Of a stretch of 64,000 nt of DNA, positions 24,599 through 35,300 are shown piece by piece (position 1 is the first letter of the stretch; each line of letters opens with the position of its first letter). The DNA comes from Sphingosinicella sp942492965. Lineage in GTDB: Bacteria; Pseudomonadota; Alphaproteobacteria; Sphingomonadales; Sphingomonadaceae. The DNA lies in the NCBI GenBank assembly GCA_942492965.1, contig OW818656.1, positions 992,001 to 1,056,000 of the forward strand. Direction: 5' to 3'. The position numbers were made by a program, and so were the translations under genes. The notes under the pieces are model-generated. The model did no database searches. It was not told where the DNA came from and was given only the letters and a program-made list of their open reading frames with translations.

Positions 24599-26053
24599 GT
24601 GGCCGAAAAGGATATGCTGAAGTTCGTGGGGCTCGCGCAGGCGTTCCCGGAAAAACGCCCGGCCGCCGAGCGCGATGACGACTTCCTTGAGATCAACCGC
24701 GCCTATATCCTTGCGAAAGCCGAGGAGCAGGCCTCGCGCTGTTCGCAGTGCGGCGTGCCCTTCTGCCAGGTCCATTGCCCGCTCCACAACAACATCCCGG
24801 ACTGGCTGCGCCTCACCGCCGAAGGCCGGCTGCAGGAGGCCTACGAGCTTTCCGAGGCGACCTCCACCATGCCCGAGGTCTGCGGCCGCATCTGCCCGCA
24901 GGACCGCCTGTGCGAGGGCAACTGCGTCATCGAGCAGTCGGGCCACGGCGCCGTCACCATCGGCTCGGTCGAAAAGTTCATCACCGATACCGCGTGGAAG
25001 GAAGGCTGGGTCCGTCCCCTCCGCCCGCTCAGCGACCGTTCGGATCAGTCCGTCGGCATCATCGGCGCGGGGCCTGCGGGCGTCACCGCCGCCGAATATC
25101 TGCGTCGGCGCGGCTACGAGGTGCACGTCTACGATCGCCACGATCGCGGCGGCGGGCTGCTTACCTACGGCATCCCCGGCTTCAAGCTGGAAAAGGAAAT
25201 CGTCATGCGCCGCCTCGCGCGGCTGGAGGAAGGCGGCATCGTCTTCCATTATGATTTCGAGGTCGGCCGCGACATGACGCTCGCCCAGCTCCGCGCCAAG
25301 CACGACGCGCTGCTGGTCGCCACCGGCGTCTACAAGGCGCGCGACATCAAGGCGCCGGGTGTCGGCGCGGAGGGTGTCATCCCCGCGCTCGATTACCTGA
25401 TCGCGTCGAACCGCAAGAGCTTCGGCGACAGCGTCCCCGCCTTCGAAAGCGGCGCGTTGAACGCGCAGGGCAAGCACGTCGTCGTCATCGGCGGCGGCGA
25501 CACGGCGATGGACTGCGTGCGCACCGCCGTGCGCCAGGGCGCGGCTTCGGTGAAGTGTCTCTACCGGCGGGACCGCGCCAACATGCCGGGCTCGCAGCGC
25601 GAAGTGGCGAACGCCGAAGAAGAAGGCGTCGAATTCGTCTGGCTCTCCGCGCCGCAGGCGTTCGACGACACGGGCGGCAATGTCGCGGGCGTGCGCGCGC
25701 AGCAGATGCGCCTCGGCACCCCCGATGCCTCGGGCCGCCGCGCGCCCGAAGTGGTCGAAGGCGGCGATTTCCGTGTCGAGGCCGATCTCGTCATCAAGGC
25801 ACTCGGCTTCGATCCCGAAGACCTGCCGCAGCTCTTCGGCGCGCCGGACCTCACCGTCACGCGCTGGGGCACGCTGCGCACCGACCACAAGACGATGATG
25901 ACAAGCGTTGACGGCGTCTTCGCCGCCGGAGACATCGTGCGCGGCGCCAGCCTCGTCGTGTGGGCGATCCGCGACGGCCGCGATGTCGCGAAGACGATGC
26001 ACACATATCTCGCCGCGCGCGCGGGCGCGTCAGCCAAGAAAGCCGCCGCATGA
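24599..26053 (+). CDS. gltD: Glutamate synthase small subunit
   Basis: A 484-residue protein from GTG 24599 (MAEKDMLKFVGLAQAF), chosen because AAGGGGAT lies 8 bp upstream. It supplies electrons from NADPH to GltB. Cys motifs for two 4Fe-4S clusters are CSQCGVPFCQVHCPL and CGRICPQDRLCEGNC. The FAD site is GIIGAGPAGVTAAEYL and the NADPH site VVIGGGDTAMDCVRTA, with a late GVFAAGDIVRG. It opens the gltD–DUF2059–gltB operon with 4-bp ATGA overlaps between genes, an arrangement I associate with sphingomonads. Confidence 0.96.
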   Translation: MAEKDMLKFVGLAQAFPEKRPAAERDDDFLEINRAYILAKAEEQASRCSQCGVPFCQVHCPLHNNIPDWLRLTAEGRLQEAYELSEATSTMPEVCGRICPQDRLCEGNCVIEQSGHGAVTIGSVEKFITDTAWKEGWVRPLRPLSDRSDQSVGIIGAGPAGVTAAEYLRRRGYEVHVYDRHDRGGGLLTYGIPGFKLEKEIVMRRLARLEEGGIVFHYDFEVGRDMTLAQLRAKHDALLVATGVYKARDIKAPGVGAEGVIPALDYLIASNRKSFGDSVPAFESGALNAQGKHVVVIGGGDTAMDCVRTAVRQGAASVKCLYRRDRANMPGSQREVANAEEEGVEFVWLSAPQAFDDTGGNVAGVRAQQMRLGTPDASGRRAPEVVEGGDFRVEADLVIKALGFDPEDLPQLFGAPDLTVTRWGTLRTDHKTMMTSVDGVFAAGDIVRGASLVVWAIRDGRDVAKTMHTYLAARAGASAKKAAA

Positions 26054-26583
26054 GGGCCCGTCTCTTCACCCTCACGGCGGCGCTTCTGCTCGCCGCGCCC
26101 CATGCCCTCGCGGCAGAGCCCGACCGCGCGTCTCAACTCGTCGCGCTGATGGGAGTCGAGGCCAAGCTCGACGAGGTGTTCAGCACGCTCGTACCGATGT
26201 TCGGCACGCAGGTCGTCGCGCAGCTTGAAACCGACCAGGGCACCAGCGGCACCGTTCGCAATCTCATCGAAAATGGACGCGGCGGACGCGAGCGCCTGCA
26301 GAAGATTCTGGCCGAGGAATTCCTCGCCGAACTGCGCAAGACCTATCCGGCGATAATCGCCGATTTCACCGCAGCCTATCGAAGCGCGCTTTCGCCCGCC
26401 GAACTCGATGCAGCGATCGGCTTCCTGAAAAGCCCGGCCGGACAGAAATTCATGGCCGCCGAGAAACAGACGCAGGCGAGCATGAAAGCCATCGGCGAAC
26501 GCGCCGGAATGACCGCTGGCATGGCTGCGGTCTCGAATGGATTTGCCCGCGCACAGCGCGAAATGCTGGATGAAGCGAAATGA
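26050..26583 (+). CDS. DUF2059 exported protein between gltD and gltB
   Basis: A 177-residue protein with signal peptide MRARLFTLTAALLLAAPHA. The C-terminal DUF2059 region has YRSALSPAELDAAIGFLKSP followed by AGQKF. Start and stop overlap gltD and gltB by 4 bp each, so translation is coupled. Periplasmic location is predicted; the molecular role of DUF2059 is not known. Confidence 0.9.
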   Translation: MRARLFTLTAALLLAAPHALAAEPDRASQLVALMGVEAKLDEVFSTLVPMFGTQVVAQLETDQGTSGTVRNLIENGRGGRERLQKILAEEFLAELRKTYPAIIADFTAAYRSALSPAELDAAIGFLKSPAGQKFMAAEKQTQASMKAIGERAGMTAGMAAVSNGFARAQREMLDEAK

Positions 26584-29500
26584 TCAACCAAGCCGAACGT
26601 GAACGCATCGCCCGCGAGGGTATGTACCGCCCGGATATGGAATCCGATGCCTGCGGCGTCGGGCTGATCGCGGCGACCGACGGCAAGCCGTCGCGGCGCG
26701 TGGTGGCGCTTGGCATTGATGCGCTGAAGGCGGTTTGGCATCGCGGCGCGGTGGATGCGGATGGCAAGACGGGCGACGGCGCGGGCATCCATGTCGAGCT
26801 GCCGATCGCGTTCTTTTCGAAGCACATCGAGCACGCGGGCCATAGGCACCGCATCGATCGGCTGCTCGCCGTGGGGCAGGTGTTCCTGCCGCGCACCAAC
26901 CTTGCCGAGCAGGAAACCTGCCGCAGCATCGTCGAATCCGAAATCATCAATTTCGGCTACGAGATCTATGGCTGGCGGCAGGTGCCCGTCGACACCTCGG
27001 TGATCGGCGACAAGGCGAAATTGACGCGCCCCGAGATCGAGCAGATCATGATCAAGGGCCCGCAGCCGGGCGAGAAATACGAAAATCAGGATGCGTTCGA
27101 AAAGGATCTGTATCTGATCCGCCGCCGCATCGAAAAGAAGATCATCGAAGCGCAGATCCAGGGCTTCTACATCTGCTCGCTGTCGTCGCGCTCGATCATC
27201 TACAAGGGCCTGTTCCTCGCAGAGGCGCTTTCGGTTTTCTATCCCGATCTGCAGGATGAGAAATTCGTCAGCCGCTTCGCGATCTATCACCAGCGCTATT
27301 CCACGAACACGTTCCCCACCTGGTGGCTCGCGCAGCCGTTCCGCTGCCTTGCGCACAACGGCGAAATCAACACGGTTCGCGGCAACAAGAACCTGATGAA
27401 AAGCCACGAGATCAAGATGGCCGCGCAGGCCTTCGGCGATCTTTCGGAAGACATCAAGCCGGTGATCCCGGCGGGCGCTTCTGATACCGCCGCGCTCGAT
27501 GCGACGTTCGAGGTGATGGTGCGTTCGGGCCGCGACGCGCCGACCGCAAAGCTGATGCTGGTGCCCGAAGCGTGGAACAAGGATACCACGCTCGCGCAGG
27601 CGCACCGCGACATGTACGCCTTCTTCGCGAGCGTCATGGAGCCGTGGGACGGCCCCGCCGCGCTCGCCATGACGGACGGGCGCTGGATCGCCGCCGCGGT
27701 CGATCGCAACGCACTGCGACCGATGCGTTTCACGCGCACCAGCGACAATCTGCTGATCGTCGGTTCGGAAACCGGCATGGTCGTGGTGCCCGAAGCGACC
27801 GTGATCGAAAAAGGCCGGCTCGGGCCGGGCCAGATGATCGCGGTCGATCTCGACGAGGCGCGCTACTACGACGACAAGGCGATCAAGGACCGCGTTTCGG
27901 GCGAGGCGGATTATGCCGCGCTCGTGAAGGGCTTCCGCAACTTCGCCGACGTGCCGGGCGCGGACGCGCCGGAGCCGGGCCAGACGCTTGATGCCGACGA
28001 ATTGCGCCGCCGTCAGGTCGCCGCGGGCCTCACCATGGAAGACATGGAGCTGATCCTCGCGCCGATGGTGGAGGACGCGAAGGAAGCCGTCGGATCGATG
28101 GGCGACGATACGCCGCTCGCGGTCATTTCCGAAAACCCGCGCTGCCTGTCGCATTTCTTCCGGCAGAATTTCAGCCAGGTCACGAACCCGCCGATCGACT
28201 CGCTTCGCGAAACGCGCGTGATGAGCCTGAAGACGCGCTTTTCGAACTATGCGAACATCCTCGACAAGGATGCCAAGCAGCAGGGCGTGATGGTGATGGA
28301 ATCGCCCGTGCTCTCGAACCGCGATTGGGCGCGTCTGCTTGCGCATTTCGGCGATCAGGCGGCCATCATCGATTGCACCTACGAGGTCGCGGGCGGCCCC
28401 GCTGCGCTCCGCGAAGCGATCGCGCGCGTGCGCGCCGAGGCCGAGCATCTCGTGCGCTCGGGCAAGAGCCAGCTCTTCCTCACCGACGAGAATGTCTCGA
28501 AGACGCGCGCGGGCATCACCATGATCCTCGCGGCGGCGGGCGTGCACACGCATCTCGTGCGCAAGGGGCTGCGTTCGTTCGCCAGCATCAACGTGCGCTC
28601 GGCCGAGTGCATGGACACGCATTATTTCGCGGTGCTGATCGGCGTCGGCGCCACCACGGTGAACGCGTGGCTCGCGCAGGAATCGATCGCTGCGCGCCAC
28701 GCGAAGGGCCTGTTCGGCGACATGGATCTCACCGCCTGCGTGAACCGGTTCCGCAAGGCGATCGAGGACGGTCTTCTCAAGATCATGGGCAAGATGGGCA
28801 TCAGCGTCATCTCGTCCTATCGCGGCGGCTACAACTTCGAGGCGGTTGGCTTGTCGCGCGCGCTCGTCGCCGATTTCTTCCCCGGTATGCCCGCGAAGAT
28901 TTCGGGCGAGGGCTTTTCCTCGCTGCACGTGAGCGCGGGCGACCGGCACGCGCTCGCCTACGACGAGGAAATCACAGCACTCCCCATCGGCGGGCTTTAT
29001 CGCTACCGCGCGAACGGCGAGCCGCACGCCTATCAGGCGAACCTCATTCACCTGCTGCAGCAGGCAGTGGCGAGCGACTCCTATTCGACCTATCTGCAAT
29101 TCAGCCGCGGCGTGCGTGATCTGCCGCCGATCTATCTGCGCGATCTGCTGGAATTCAATCACGTCAATCCGCCGGTGCCGGTGGAGGAAGTGCAGTCGAT
29201 CGCGGAGATCCGGAAGCGGTTCGTGACGCCGGGCATGTCACTCGGCGCGCTCTCCCCCGAAGCGCACGAGACGCTTTCGATCGCGATGAACCGCATCGGT
29301 GCCAAGGCGGTGTCGGGCGAAGGCGGCGAGGATCGCTCGCGCTACAAGCCTTACCCCAACGGCGACAATGCGAATTCGGTCATCAAGCAGATCGCGTCCG
29401 GCCGCTTCGGCGTCACCGCCGAGTATCTGAACGCTTGCGAAGAGATCGAGATCAAGGTCGCGCAGGGCGCCAAGCCCGGTGAAGGCGGGCAGCTACCCGG

Positions 29501-31109
29501 CTTCAAGGTCACCGAGATGATCGCGCGCCTGCGCCACTCGACGCCCGGCGTCATGCTCATCTCGCCCCCGCCGCACCACGACATCTATTCGATCGAAGAT
29601 TTGGCGCAGCTCATCTACGACCTCAAGCAAATCAACCCCGATGCGCGCGTCTGCGTGAAGCTCGTCTCCGAAGCGGGTATCGGCACGATCGCGGCGGGCG
29701 TCGCCAAGGCGCACGCGGACGTCATCCTCGTCTCGGGCAACGTCGGCGGCACCGGCGCCTCTCCGCAAACCTCGATCAAGTACGCGGGCACGCCGTGGGA
29801 GATGGGCCTCACCGAGGTCAACCAGGTGCTGACGCTCAATAGCCTGCGCGGCCGCGTGAAGCTGCGCACCGACGGTGGCCTCAAGACCGGGCGCGACGTC
29901 GTCATCGCCGCGATCCTCGGCGCCGAGGAGTTCGGCATCGGCACGCTTTCCCTCGTCGCGATGGGCTGCATCATGGTGCGCCAGTGCCATTCGAACACCT
30001 GCCCCGTCGGCGTCTGCACGCAGGACGAGGCGCTGCGCCAGAAGTTCGGCGGCTCGCCGGAGAAGGTCATCAACCTGATGAGCTTCATCGCAGAGGAAGT
30101 CCGCGACATCCTCGCCGGGCTCGGCTTCCGCAGCCTTGACGAGATCGTCGGCCGCACCGAACTGCTGCGCCAGGTCAGCCGCGGCGCCGAGCATCTTGAC
30201 GACCTCGATTTGAACCCCATCCTCGCCAAGGTGGACGCGCCCGACAGCGAGCGCCGCTTCAACCTGAAGACGCGCCGCAACGAGGTGCCTGACAGCCTCG
30301 ACGCGCAGATGCTGGTCGACGCAAAGGCCGTGTTCGACCGCGGCGAGAAGATGCAGCTGACGTACAGCGTGCGCAACACGCACCGCGCCGTCGGCACGCG
30401 CTTCTCCTCGGCGATCACGCGCAAGTACGGCATGAACGGCCTCGCGCCCGGCCATGTCCATGTGCGCCTCCGGGGCGCGGCGGGCCAGTCGCTCGGCGCG
30501 TTCGCGGTGCAGGGCCTGAAGCTCGAAGTTTTCGGCGACGCCAACGACTATGTCGGCAAGGGGCTTTCGGGCGCGACTATCGTCGTGCGCCCGCTCGTCT
30601 CCTCGCCGCTCAAGTCGAACGAGAACACCATCATCGGCAACACCGTGCTCTACGGCGCCACCTCCGGGCGCCTCTACGCGGCCGGGCAGGCGGGCGAGCG
30701 CTTCGCCGTTCGCAATTCGGGCGCGGAGGTCGTCGTCGAGGGCTGCGGCGCCAACGGCTGCGAGTACATGACCGGCGGCATGGCGGTGATCCTCGGCCCG
30801 GTAGGCGACAACTTCGGCGCGGGCATGACCGGCGGCATGGCGTTCGTCTACGACACGGCGGGCGACTTCGACACGCGCGTCAACCCGGACAGCGTGATCT
30901 GGCAGCCCGTGCGCGCCGCCTACTGGGAAAGCGTGCTCCGCGCCGCGATCGAGGCGCACCACCGCGAGACCGATTCCGCCTGGGCACTGTCGATCCTCGA
31001 AGACTGGGAGACCGCCCTTCCCCGCTTCGTGCAGGTCTGCCCGAAGGAGATGGTGAGCCGCCTCAAGCACCCGCTTGAAGATGCGCAAAGCGTGGTCGCC
31101 GCGGAGTAA
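26580..31109 (+). CDS. gltB: Glutamate synthase large subunit
   Basis: A 1509-residue protein, the normal GltB length. It makes glutamate from 2-oxoglutarate and glutamine. The N-terminal nucleophile Cys 25 follows a short propeptide (MESDACGVGLIA), then the class II glutaminase domain (VWHRGAVDADGKTGDGAG). The FMN-binding synthase domain contains GGTGASPQTSIKYAG, and the 3Fe-4S motif is CIMVRQCHSNTCPVGVC. The C-terminal gxGxG beta-helix (GGMAVILGPVGDNFGAGMTG) is present. It is coupled to DUF2059 and gltD upstream; fzlA follows 41 bp later. Confidence 0.97.
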   Translation: MINQAERERIAREGMYRPDMESDACGVGLIAATDGKPSRRVVALGIDALKAVWHRGAVDADGKTGDGAGIHVELPIAFFSKHIEHAGHRHRIDRLLAVGQVFLPRTNLAEQETCRSIVESEIINFGYEIYGWRQVPVDTSVIGDKAKLTRPEIEQIMIKGPQPGEKYENQDAFEKDLYLIRRRIEKKIIEAQIQGFYICSLSSRSIIYKGLFLAEALSVFYPDLQDEKFVSRFAIYHQRYSTNTFPTWWLAQPFRCLAHNGEINTVRGNKNLMKSHEIKMAAQAFGDLSEDIKPVIPAGASDTAALDATFEVMVRSGRDAPTAKLMLVPEAWNKDTTLAQAHRDMYAFFASVMEPWDGPAALAMTDGRWIAAAVDRNALRPMRFTRTSDNLLIVGSETGMVVVPEATVIEKGRLGPGQMIAVDLDEARYYDDKAIKDRVSGEADYAALVKGFRNFADVPGADAPEPGQTLDADELRRRQVAAGLTMEDMELILAPMVEDAKEAVGSMGDDTPLAVISENPRCLSHFFRQNFSQVTNPPIDSLRETRVMSLKTRFSNYANILDKDAKQQGVMVMESPVLSNRDWARLLAHFGDQAAIIDCTYEVAGGPAALREAIARVRAEAEHLVRSGKSQLFLTDENVSKTRAGITMILAAAGVHTHLVRKGLRSFASINVRSAECMDTHYFAVLIGVGATTVNAWLAQESIAARHAKGLFGDMDLTACVNRFRKAIEDGLLKIMGKMGISVISSYRGGYNFEAVGLSRALVADFFPGMPAKISGEGFSSLHVSAGDRHALAYDEEITALPIGGLYRYRANGEPHAYQANLIHLLQQAVASDSYSTYLQFSRGVRDLPPIYLRDLLEFNHVNPPVPVEEVQSIAEIRKRFVTPGMSLGALSPEAHETLSIAMNRIGAKAVSGEGGEDRSRYKPYPNGDNANSVIKQIASGRFGVTAEYLNACEEIEIKVAQGAKPGEGGQLPGFKVTEMIARLRHSTPGVMLISPPPHHDIYSIEDLAQLIYDLKQINPDARVCVKLVSEAGIGTIAAGVAKAHADVILVSGNVGGTGASPQTSIKYAGTPWEMGLTEVNQVLTLNSLRGRVKLRTDGGLKTGRDVVIAAILGAEEFGIGTLSLVAMGCIMVRQCHSNTCPVGVCTQDEALRQKFGGSPEKVINLMSFIAEEVRDILAGLGFRSLDEIVGRTELLRQVSRGAEHLDDLDLNPILAKVDAPDSERRFNLKTRRNEVPDSLDAQMLVDAKAVFDRGEKMQLTYSVRNTHRAVGTRFSSAITRKYGMNGLAPGHVHVRLRGAAGQSLGAFAVQGLKLEVFGDANDYVGKGLSGATIVVRPLVSSPLKSNENTIIGNTVLYGATSGRLYAAGQAGERFAVRNSGAEVVVEGCGANGCEYMTGGMAVILGPVGDNFGAGMTGGMAFVYDTAGDFDTRVNPDSVIWQPVRAAYWESVLRAAIEAHHRETDSAWALSILEDWETALPRFVQVCPKEMVSRLKHPLEDAQSVVAAE

Positions 31110-31150
31110 GGTTGCAGCGCCGCGGGCTTCTCCCTACACGGGACTTAACC

Positions 31151-31819
31151 ATGTGGCGCCTCTACCAATATCCGCTTTGCCCGTTCTCCCGGAAGGTCCG
31201 CCTCGCGCTCGCCGAAAAGGGCGTCGAGGTCGAACTCGTGCCTGAATTGCCGTGGGCGCGGCGCGACGAGTTCGTCGATCTCAATCCGGCCGGGCAGACC
31301 CCTGTTCTGGTCGGAGACCGCGGTGCCGCGCTCATCGACAGCACCGCGATCTGCGAATATTTCGAGGAAACCATCGAGCGCATGCCCCTGCTCGGCGCAA
31401 GCGCCGCCGACCGCGCCGAAGTGCGGCGCCTCTGCGTGTGGTTCGATCAGAAATTCTACGCGGAAGTCGGCCACATCCTGCTCGCCGAGCGCATGTACAA
31501 GCGTATAGTTCAGCGCGCCGCGCCCGATGGCGGCGCCCTGCGCACCGCGGGCCGCAATCTTGAAAACCACCTCGGCTACATCGAATACTTGCTCGATCAC
31601 CGCCGCTGGCTTTCCGGCACGACCTTCGGCCTCGCCGATCTCGCGGCAGCCGCGCATCTTTCCGTGGTGGACTATCTCTCCGCGCTCGAATGGCAGGGCC
31701 ATGCGACAGCGAAACAATGGTACTCGGCGATCAAATCCCGGCCAACGTTTCGGGCGCTTCTTTCCGAACGCATGGACGGCCTCTCGCCCCCCGCGCACTA
31801 CGACAAGCTGGATTTCTGA
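31151..31819 (+). CDS. fzlA: GST-fold FtsZ-binding protein FzlA
   Basis: A 222-residue protein from ATG 31151 (MWRLYQYPLCPFSRKVRLAL). It has a thioredoxin-like half and a C-terminal helical GST half. The stretch AEVRRLCVWFDQKFYAEVGH and the terminal SRPTFRALLSERMDGLSPPA followed by HYDKLDF match Caulobacter FzlA closely. FzlA curves FtsZ filaments and is needed for constriction in alphaproteobacteria. The upstream ORF start at 31112 has no support. The gene sits behind gltB on the same strand. Confidence 0.85.
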   Translation: MWRLYQYPLCPFSRKVRLALAEKGVEVELVPELPWARRDEFVDLNPAGQTPVLVGDRGAALIDSTAICEYFEETIERMPLLGASAADRAEVRRLCVWFDQKFYAEVGHILLAERMYKRIVQRAAPDGGALRTAGRNLENHLGYIEYLLDHRRWLSGTTFGLADLAAAAHLSVVDYLSALEWQGHATAKQWYSAIKSRPTFRALLSERMDGLSPPAHYDKLDF

Positions 31820-31828
31820 AAGGGCCCC

Positions 31829-32254
31829 TTACTTGGGCTCAGGAACCTTCTCGCGCGCCTTCTGCAGCTGACGCTCGCGGCGCCACTGCTCGTATTCGTT
31901 GCGGCTGCAGCCGACATCGCCGGCAGGGCCGACCGCGCTGCACGCGCTGCTCGGGGCGACATTCCCCGGCTCGGTGAGCTTGATACGCTCGCTCGGGACA
32001 TCCGTACCCGGCTCGCCGGGCTCCGGCGGCGTTTCCACCGTCGGCTCCTCATCGGGGCGACCACATACGACAATCTCGCCGCGGCGCTCCGGGTTCGGGC
32101 AGTTTTCCGGCATCCACTGATCGAGCGGCACGCGCTTCAACACGCCGCTATTCGTCGCCGGCTTGGATTCGGTCTGAGCGGCCTGCGCCAGCGCCGTACC
32201 GGAAACCGCCGCACCCGCCATTCCAATCGCCGCAATCAGAGCCAGACGAATCAT
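31829..32254 (-). CDS. Small exported Pro/Glu-rich protein, function unknown
   Basis: A 141-residue protein from ATG 32254 (MIRLALIAAIGMAGAAVSG), with GGAAAGGAA upstream. The signal peptide ends ALAQA. The mature part has WMPENCPNPERRGEIVVCGR, a form widespread in sphingomonad exported proteins, then a Pro/Glu-rich linker and a C-terminal Cys-containing helix (GCSRNEYEQWRRER). It is convergent with fzlA. No known domain recognised. Confidence 0.75.
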   Translation of the reverse strand: MIRLALIAAIGMAGAAVSGTALAQAAQTESKPATNSGVLKRVPLDQWMPENCPNPERRGEIVVCGRPDEEPTVETPPEPGEPGTDVPSERIKLTEPGNVAPSSACSAVGPAGDVGCSRNEYEQWRRERQLQKAREKVPEPK

Positions 32255-32379
32255 CGCGTTCCTTTCCGCCGCCGTCCGCTCGTGAACGGCGTCCACACCC
32301 TTACCCAACGCCGCGCGGCGTGAACAGTGCCTGAACTTTGCCGCGCCGGCATGGGCTGAACTCCCGCGCGCAGCTGGCC

Positions 32380-35300
32380 CTAGTTGACGAGCAGTGCGCG
32401 CGCCTGGCTGCCGAGGTGCGCGAGCATCGCGGTGGTGACAACGCCGGATTTGCGCGCCCGCGCTGTGGCATCCGCCATGCGCTGGATGACGACCGGGTTG
32501 GCCGCGCTCCACACCTCGACCGCCTTCACGGGATCGCCGCCCTTCTTCGTCTGGCGCTTGATGAGGTCGATACGCAGCTGCTCGAAATCGCGCAGCAGCC
32601 CTGCGATAAGCAGCCGCTCCCACGGGTCGGACGGCTGGAGCTGTGCGGTGACGCCCTTTGCCCAGTCGAGCCCCAGCATTTCGCCCACGCGCGTATAGGC
32701 ATCCGCGATGGCGCGTTCGGTGACGCCGAGTTCGGCCGCGAGCTTGGCGTTGCCGATCGCCCCGTCAAGGCCGTCGAGTTCCACCAGACGCTCGGTGATG
32801 TCGCCCGGTGCGCCGTCGCGCAGCAGTTCCTGCCGCAGCCGCTCGACCTGCGCGCGCGGTTCTGGCCTCAGCAGCTTGTCGAGTTGCTTCGACAGCCGCT
32901 GGATCCCGCTCTTCCACGCCGTGATGCACTGGGAGGGTTGATCGCCCGGCGCAGACGCGCGCAGCGCATCCGCCATCTGTGTGCGAAGACCACGGATCGA
33001 TTTGGTGTGCAGCACGATGTGCGTGCGCGCGTCCACCGCCGCGGCGTCGATCGTCCGCCACAGGTCGCGAAGGTCGAACAGTTCGCGCGTCATCACGAAG
33101 GCGGAGGCGACATGGGCCAGGCTGGTGCCCTGTTCTTCCGAAAGTTCGAAGGCGAGCGTGATGCCGCCGCGGTTGACGATCTGGTTCGCAAGCTTGGTCG
33201 CAATGATCTCGCGCCGCAGCCGGTGGCCGGTCACGCCCGCCTTGAACGCCTTCAGCACCGCGGGCGGAAACGCCATTTCCAGATCCTGCACCAGCAGCGG
33301 ATCGTCAGGCAGAGGGCTGTCTACGATCGTGTCGTAGAGCGTCATCTTGGCATAGGCGAGCAAGACGGCGAGTTCGGGCCGTTCCAATCCGCCACCGGCA
33401 AGCGCACGCTGCGTCAGCTGTTCGTCGCTCGGCAGGTTCTCGACGACGCGGTTCAGCCGCCCGCTCGCCTCCAGCAGCTGGATCACGCGCTGAAAGGCAG
33501 GCAGCGCACCGCTGCCGCCGCTCTCCGCGACCGAGATCGCCTGCGTTTGCATCACGTTGTCGCGCAGCACGAGCTGGGCGACGTCGTCGGTCATCGATTC
33601 GAGCAGCGTGTTGCGCGCCGCCATGCTCATCTTGCCTGAAGCGAGCGCGGGCTGCAGCGCGATCTTGATGTTCACCTCATTGTCCGAACAATCGACGCCC
33701 GCCGAATTGTCGATGAAGTCGGTGTTGATCCGGCCATGGGCGCGCGCGAACGCGATGCGGCCTTGCTGCGTGACGCCGAGGTTGGCGCCTTCGCCGATCG
33801 CGCGCACGCGCATCTCCTCGGCATTGACGCGAACGGCGTCGTTGGCGCGGTCGCCAACGTCCGCGTTCGATTCCGTCACCGCCTTCACATAGGTGCCGAT
33901 CCCGCCGAACCAGCACAGATCGGCGCGGCTCTTCAGGATTGCGTGCATCAGCTCGTTCGGCGACAGGCTCTTCGCGTCCACGTCGAGCATCGCTTGCACC
34001 TCGGGGGTGAGCGCGATCGATTTCTGGCTGCGCGGGAAAACGCCCCCGCCTTTCGAAATCAGTTTCTTGTCGTAGTCTTCCCACGACGAGCGCGGCAGCT
34101 TGAAGAGACGGTCGCGTTCCTTCCAGCTCTTCGCCGGATCGGGGTCGGGATCGAGGAAGATGTGGCGATGATCGAACGCTGCGACCACCTTCAACGTTTT
34201 CGACAGCAACATGCCGTTGCCGAACACGTCGCCCGACATGTCGCCGACGCCGATCACGCGGATCGGGTCCGTCTGTACGTCGATACCGAGTTCGCGGAAA
34301 TGCCGCTGCACGGATATCCACGCGCCCTTGGCGGTGATGCCCATCGCCTTGTGGTCGTAGCCGTTGGCGCCGCCGCTCGCGAACGCATCGCCCAGCCAGA
34401 ACCCGTGATCGACGCTGATCGCATTGGCGATGTCGGAGAAGGTCGCCGTGCCCTTGTCGGCGGCGACGACCAGATAGGGATCGGGCGCATCGTGGCAGAC
34501 GATGCCTGCGGGCGGCACGTCCTTGCCGTCGACGATATTGTCCGTCACCGAAAGGAGCGCGCGAATATAGATGCGATACGCTTCCTGACCCTCAGCGAGC
34601 CACGCCTCGCGGTTCGATGCCGGGGGCAGCTGCTTGGGATAGAATCCGCCCTTGGAGCCGGTGGGAACGATCACCGCGTTCTTCACCATTTGTGCCTTCA
34701 CAAGGCCGAGCACCTCGGTACGGAAATCGTCGCGCCGGTCGGACCAGCGCAGGCCGCCGCGCGCGATGCGGCCGCCGCGCAGGTGGATGCCTTCGACGCG
34801 GGGGCTGTAGACCCAGATCTCGCGGTACGGCACGGGCGGCGGCAGGCCGGGCACCGACTTTGAATCGAGCTTGAACGCCAGCGCTTCCGGCCCGCCGTCC
34901 ACGAATGCGTTGGTGCGCAGCGTTGCGGAAATGATGTCGCGGTACAGGCTGATGATGCGGTCCTCGTCGATCGCCGAGACGTCGGCGAGGCCGCTGTCGA
35001 TCCGTCCGCGCGCTTCGGCAACGGCCGCATCGCGCGCCTTCAGGCCCGGGGTGAAACGCACGCGGAACAGGTCGACGAGCGCGGCCGTGATCGCGCCGTG
35101 CGCGCGCAGCGCATCCACCACGGTCTGCTGGCTGTAGGAGACGCCCGTCTGCCGCATGTAGCGGAAATAGGCGCGCAGCCAGACGACGTTGCCGATCGGA
35201 AGCCCCGCGCCGACGACGAGTGCATTGAACACGTCGTTTTCCTGATCGCCCTTCAGCACCGCACGGAGCGCGGGCTCGGCGCGTTCCTTCACGAACGCCA

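Noticed and set aside
26376..29162. 928-codon minus-strand ORF opposite gltB (and similar ones at 29493–31088 and 24524–26002)
   Set aside because: Long antisense ORFs are expected opposite GC-rich genes; their products are His/Arg/Asp-rich without domains, while the plus strand encodes textbook GltB and GltD.
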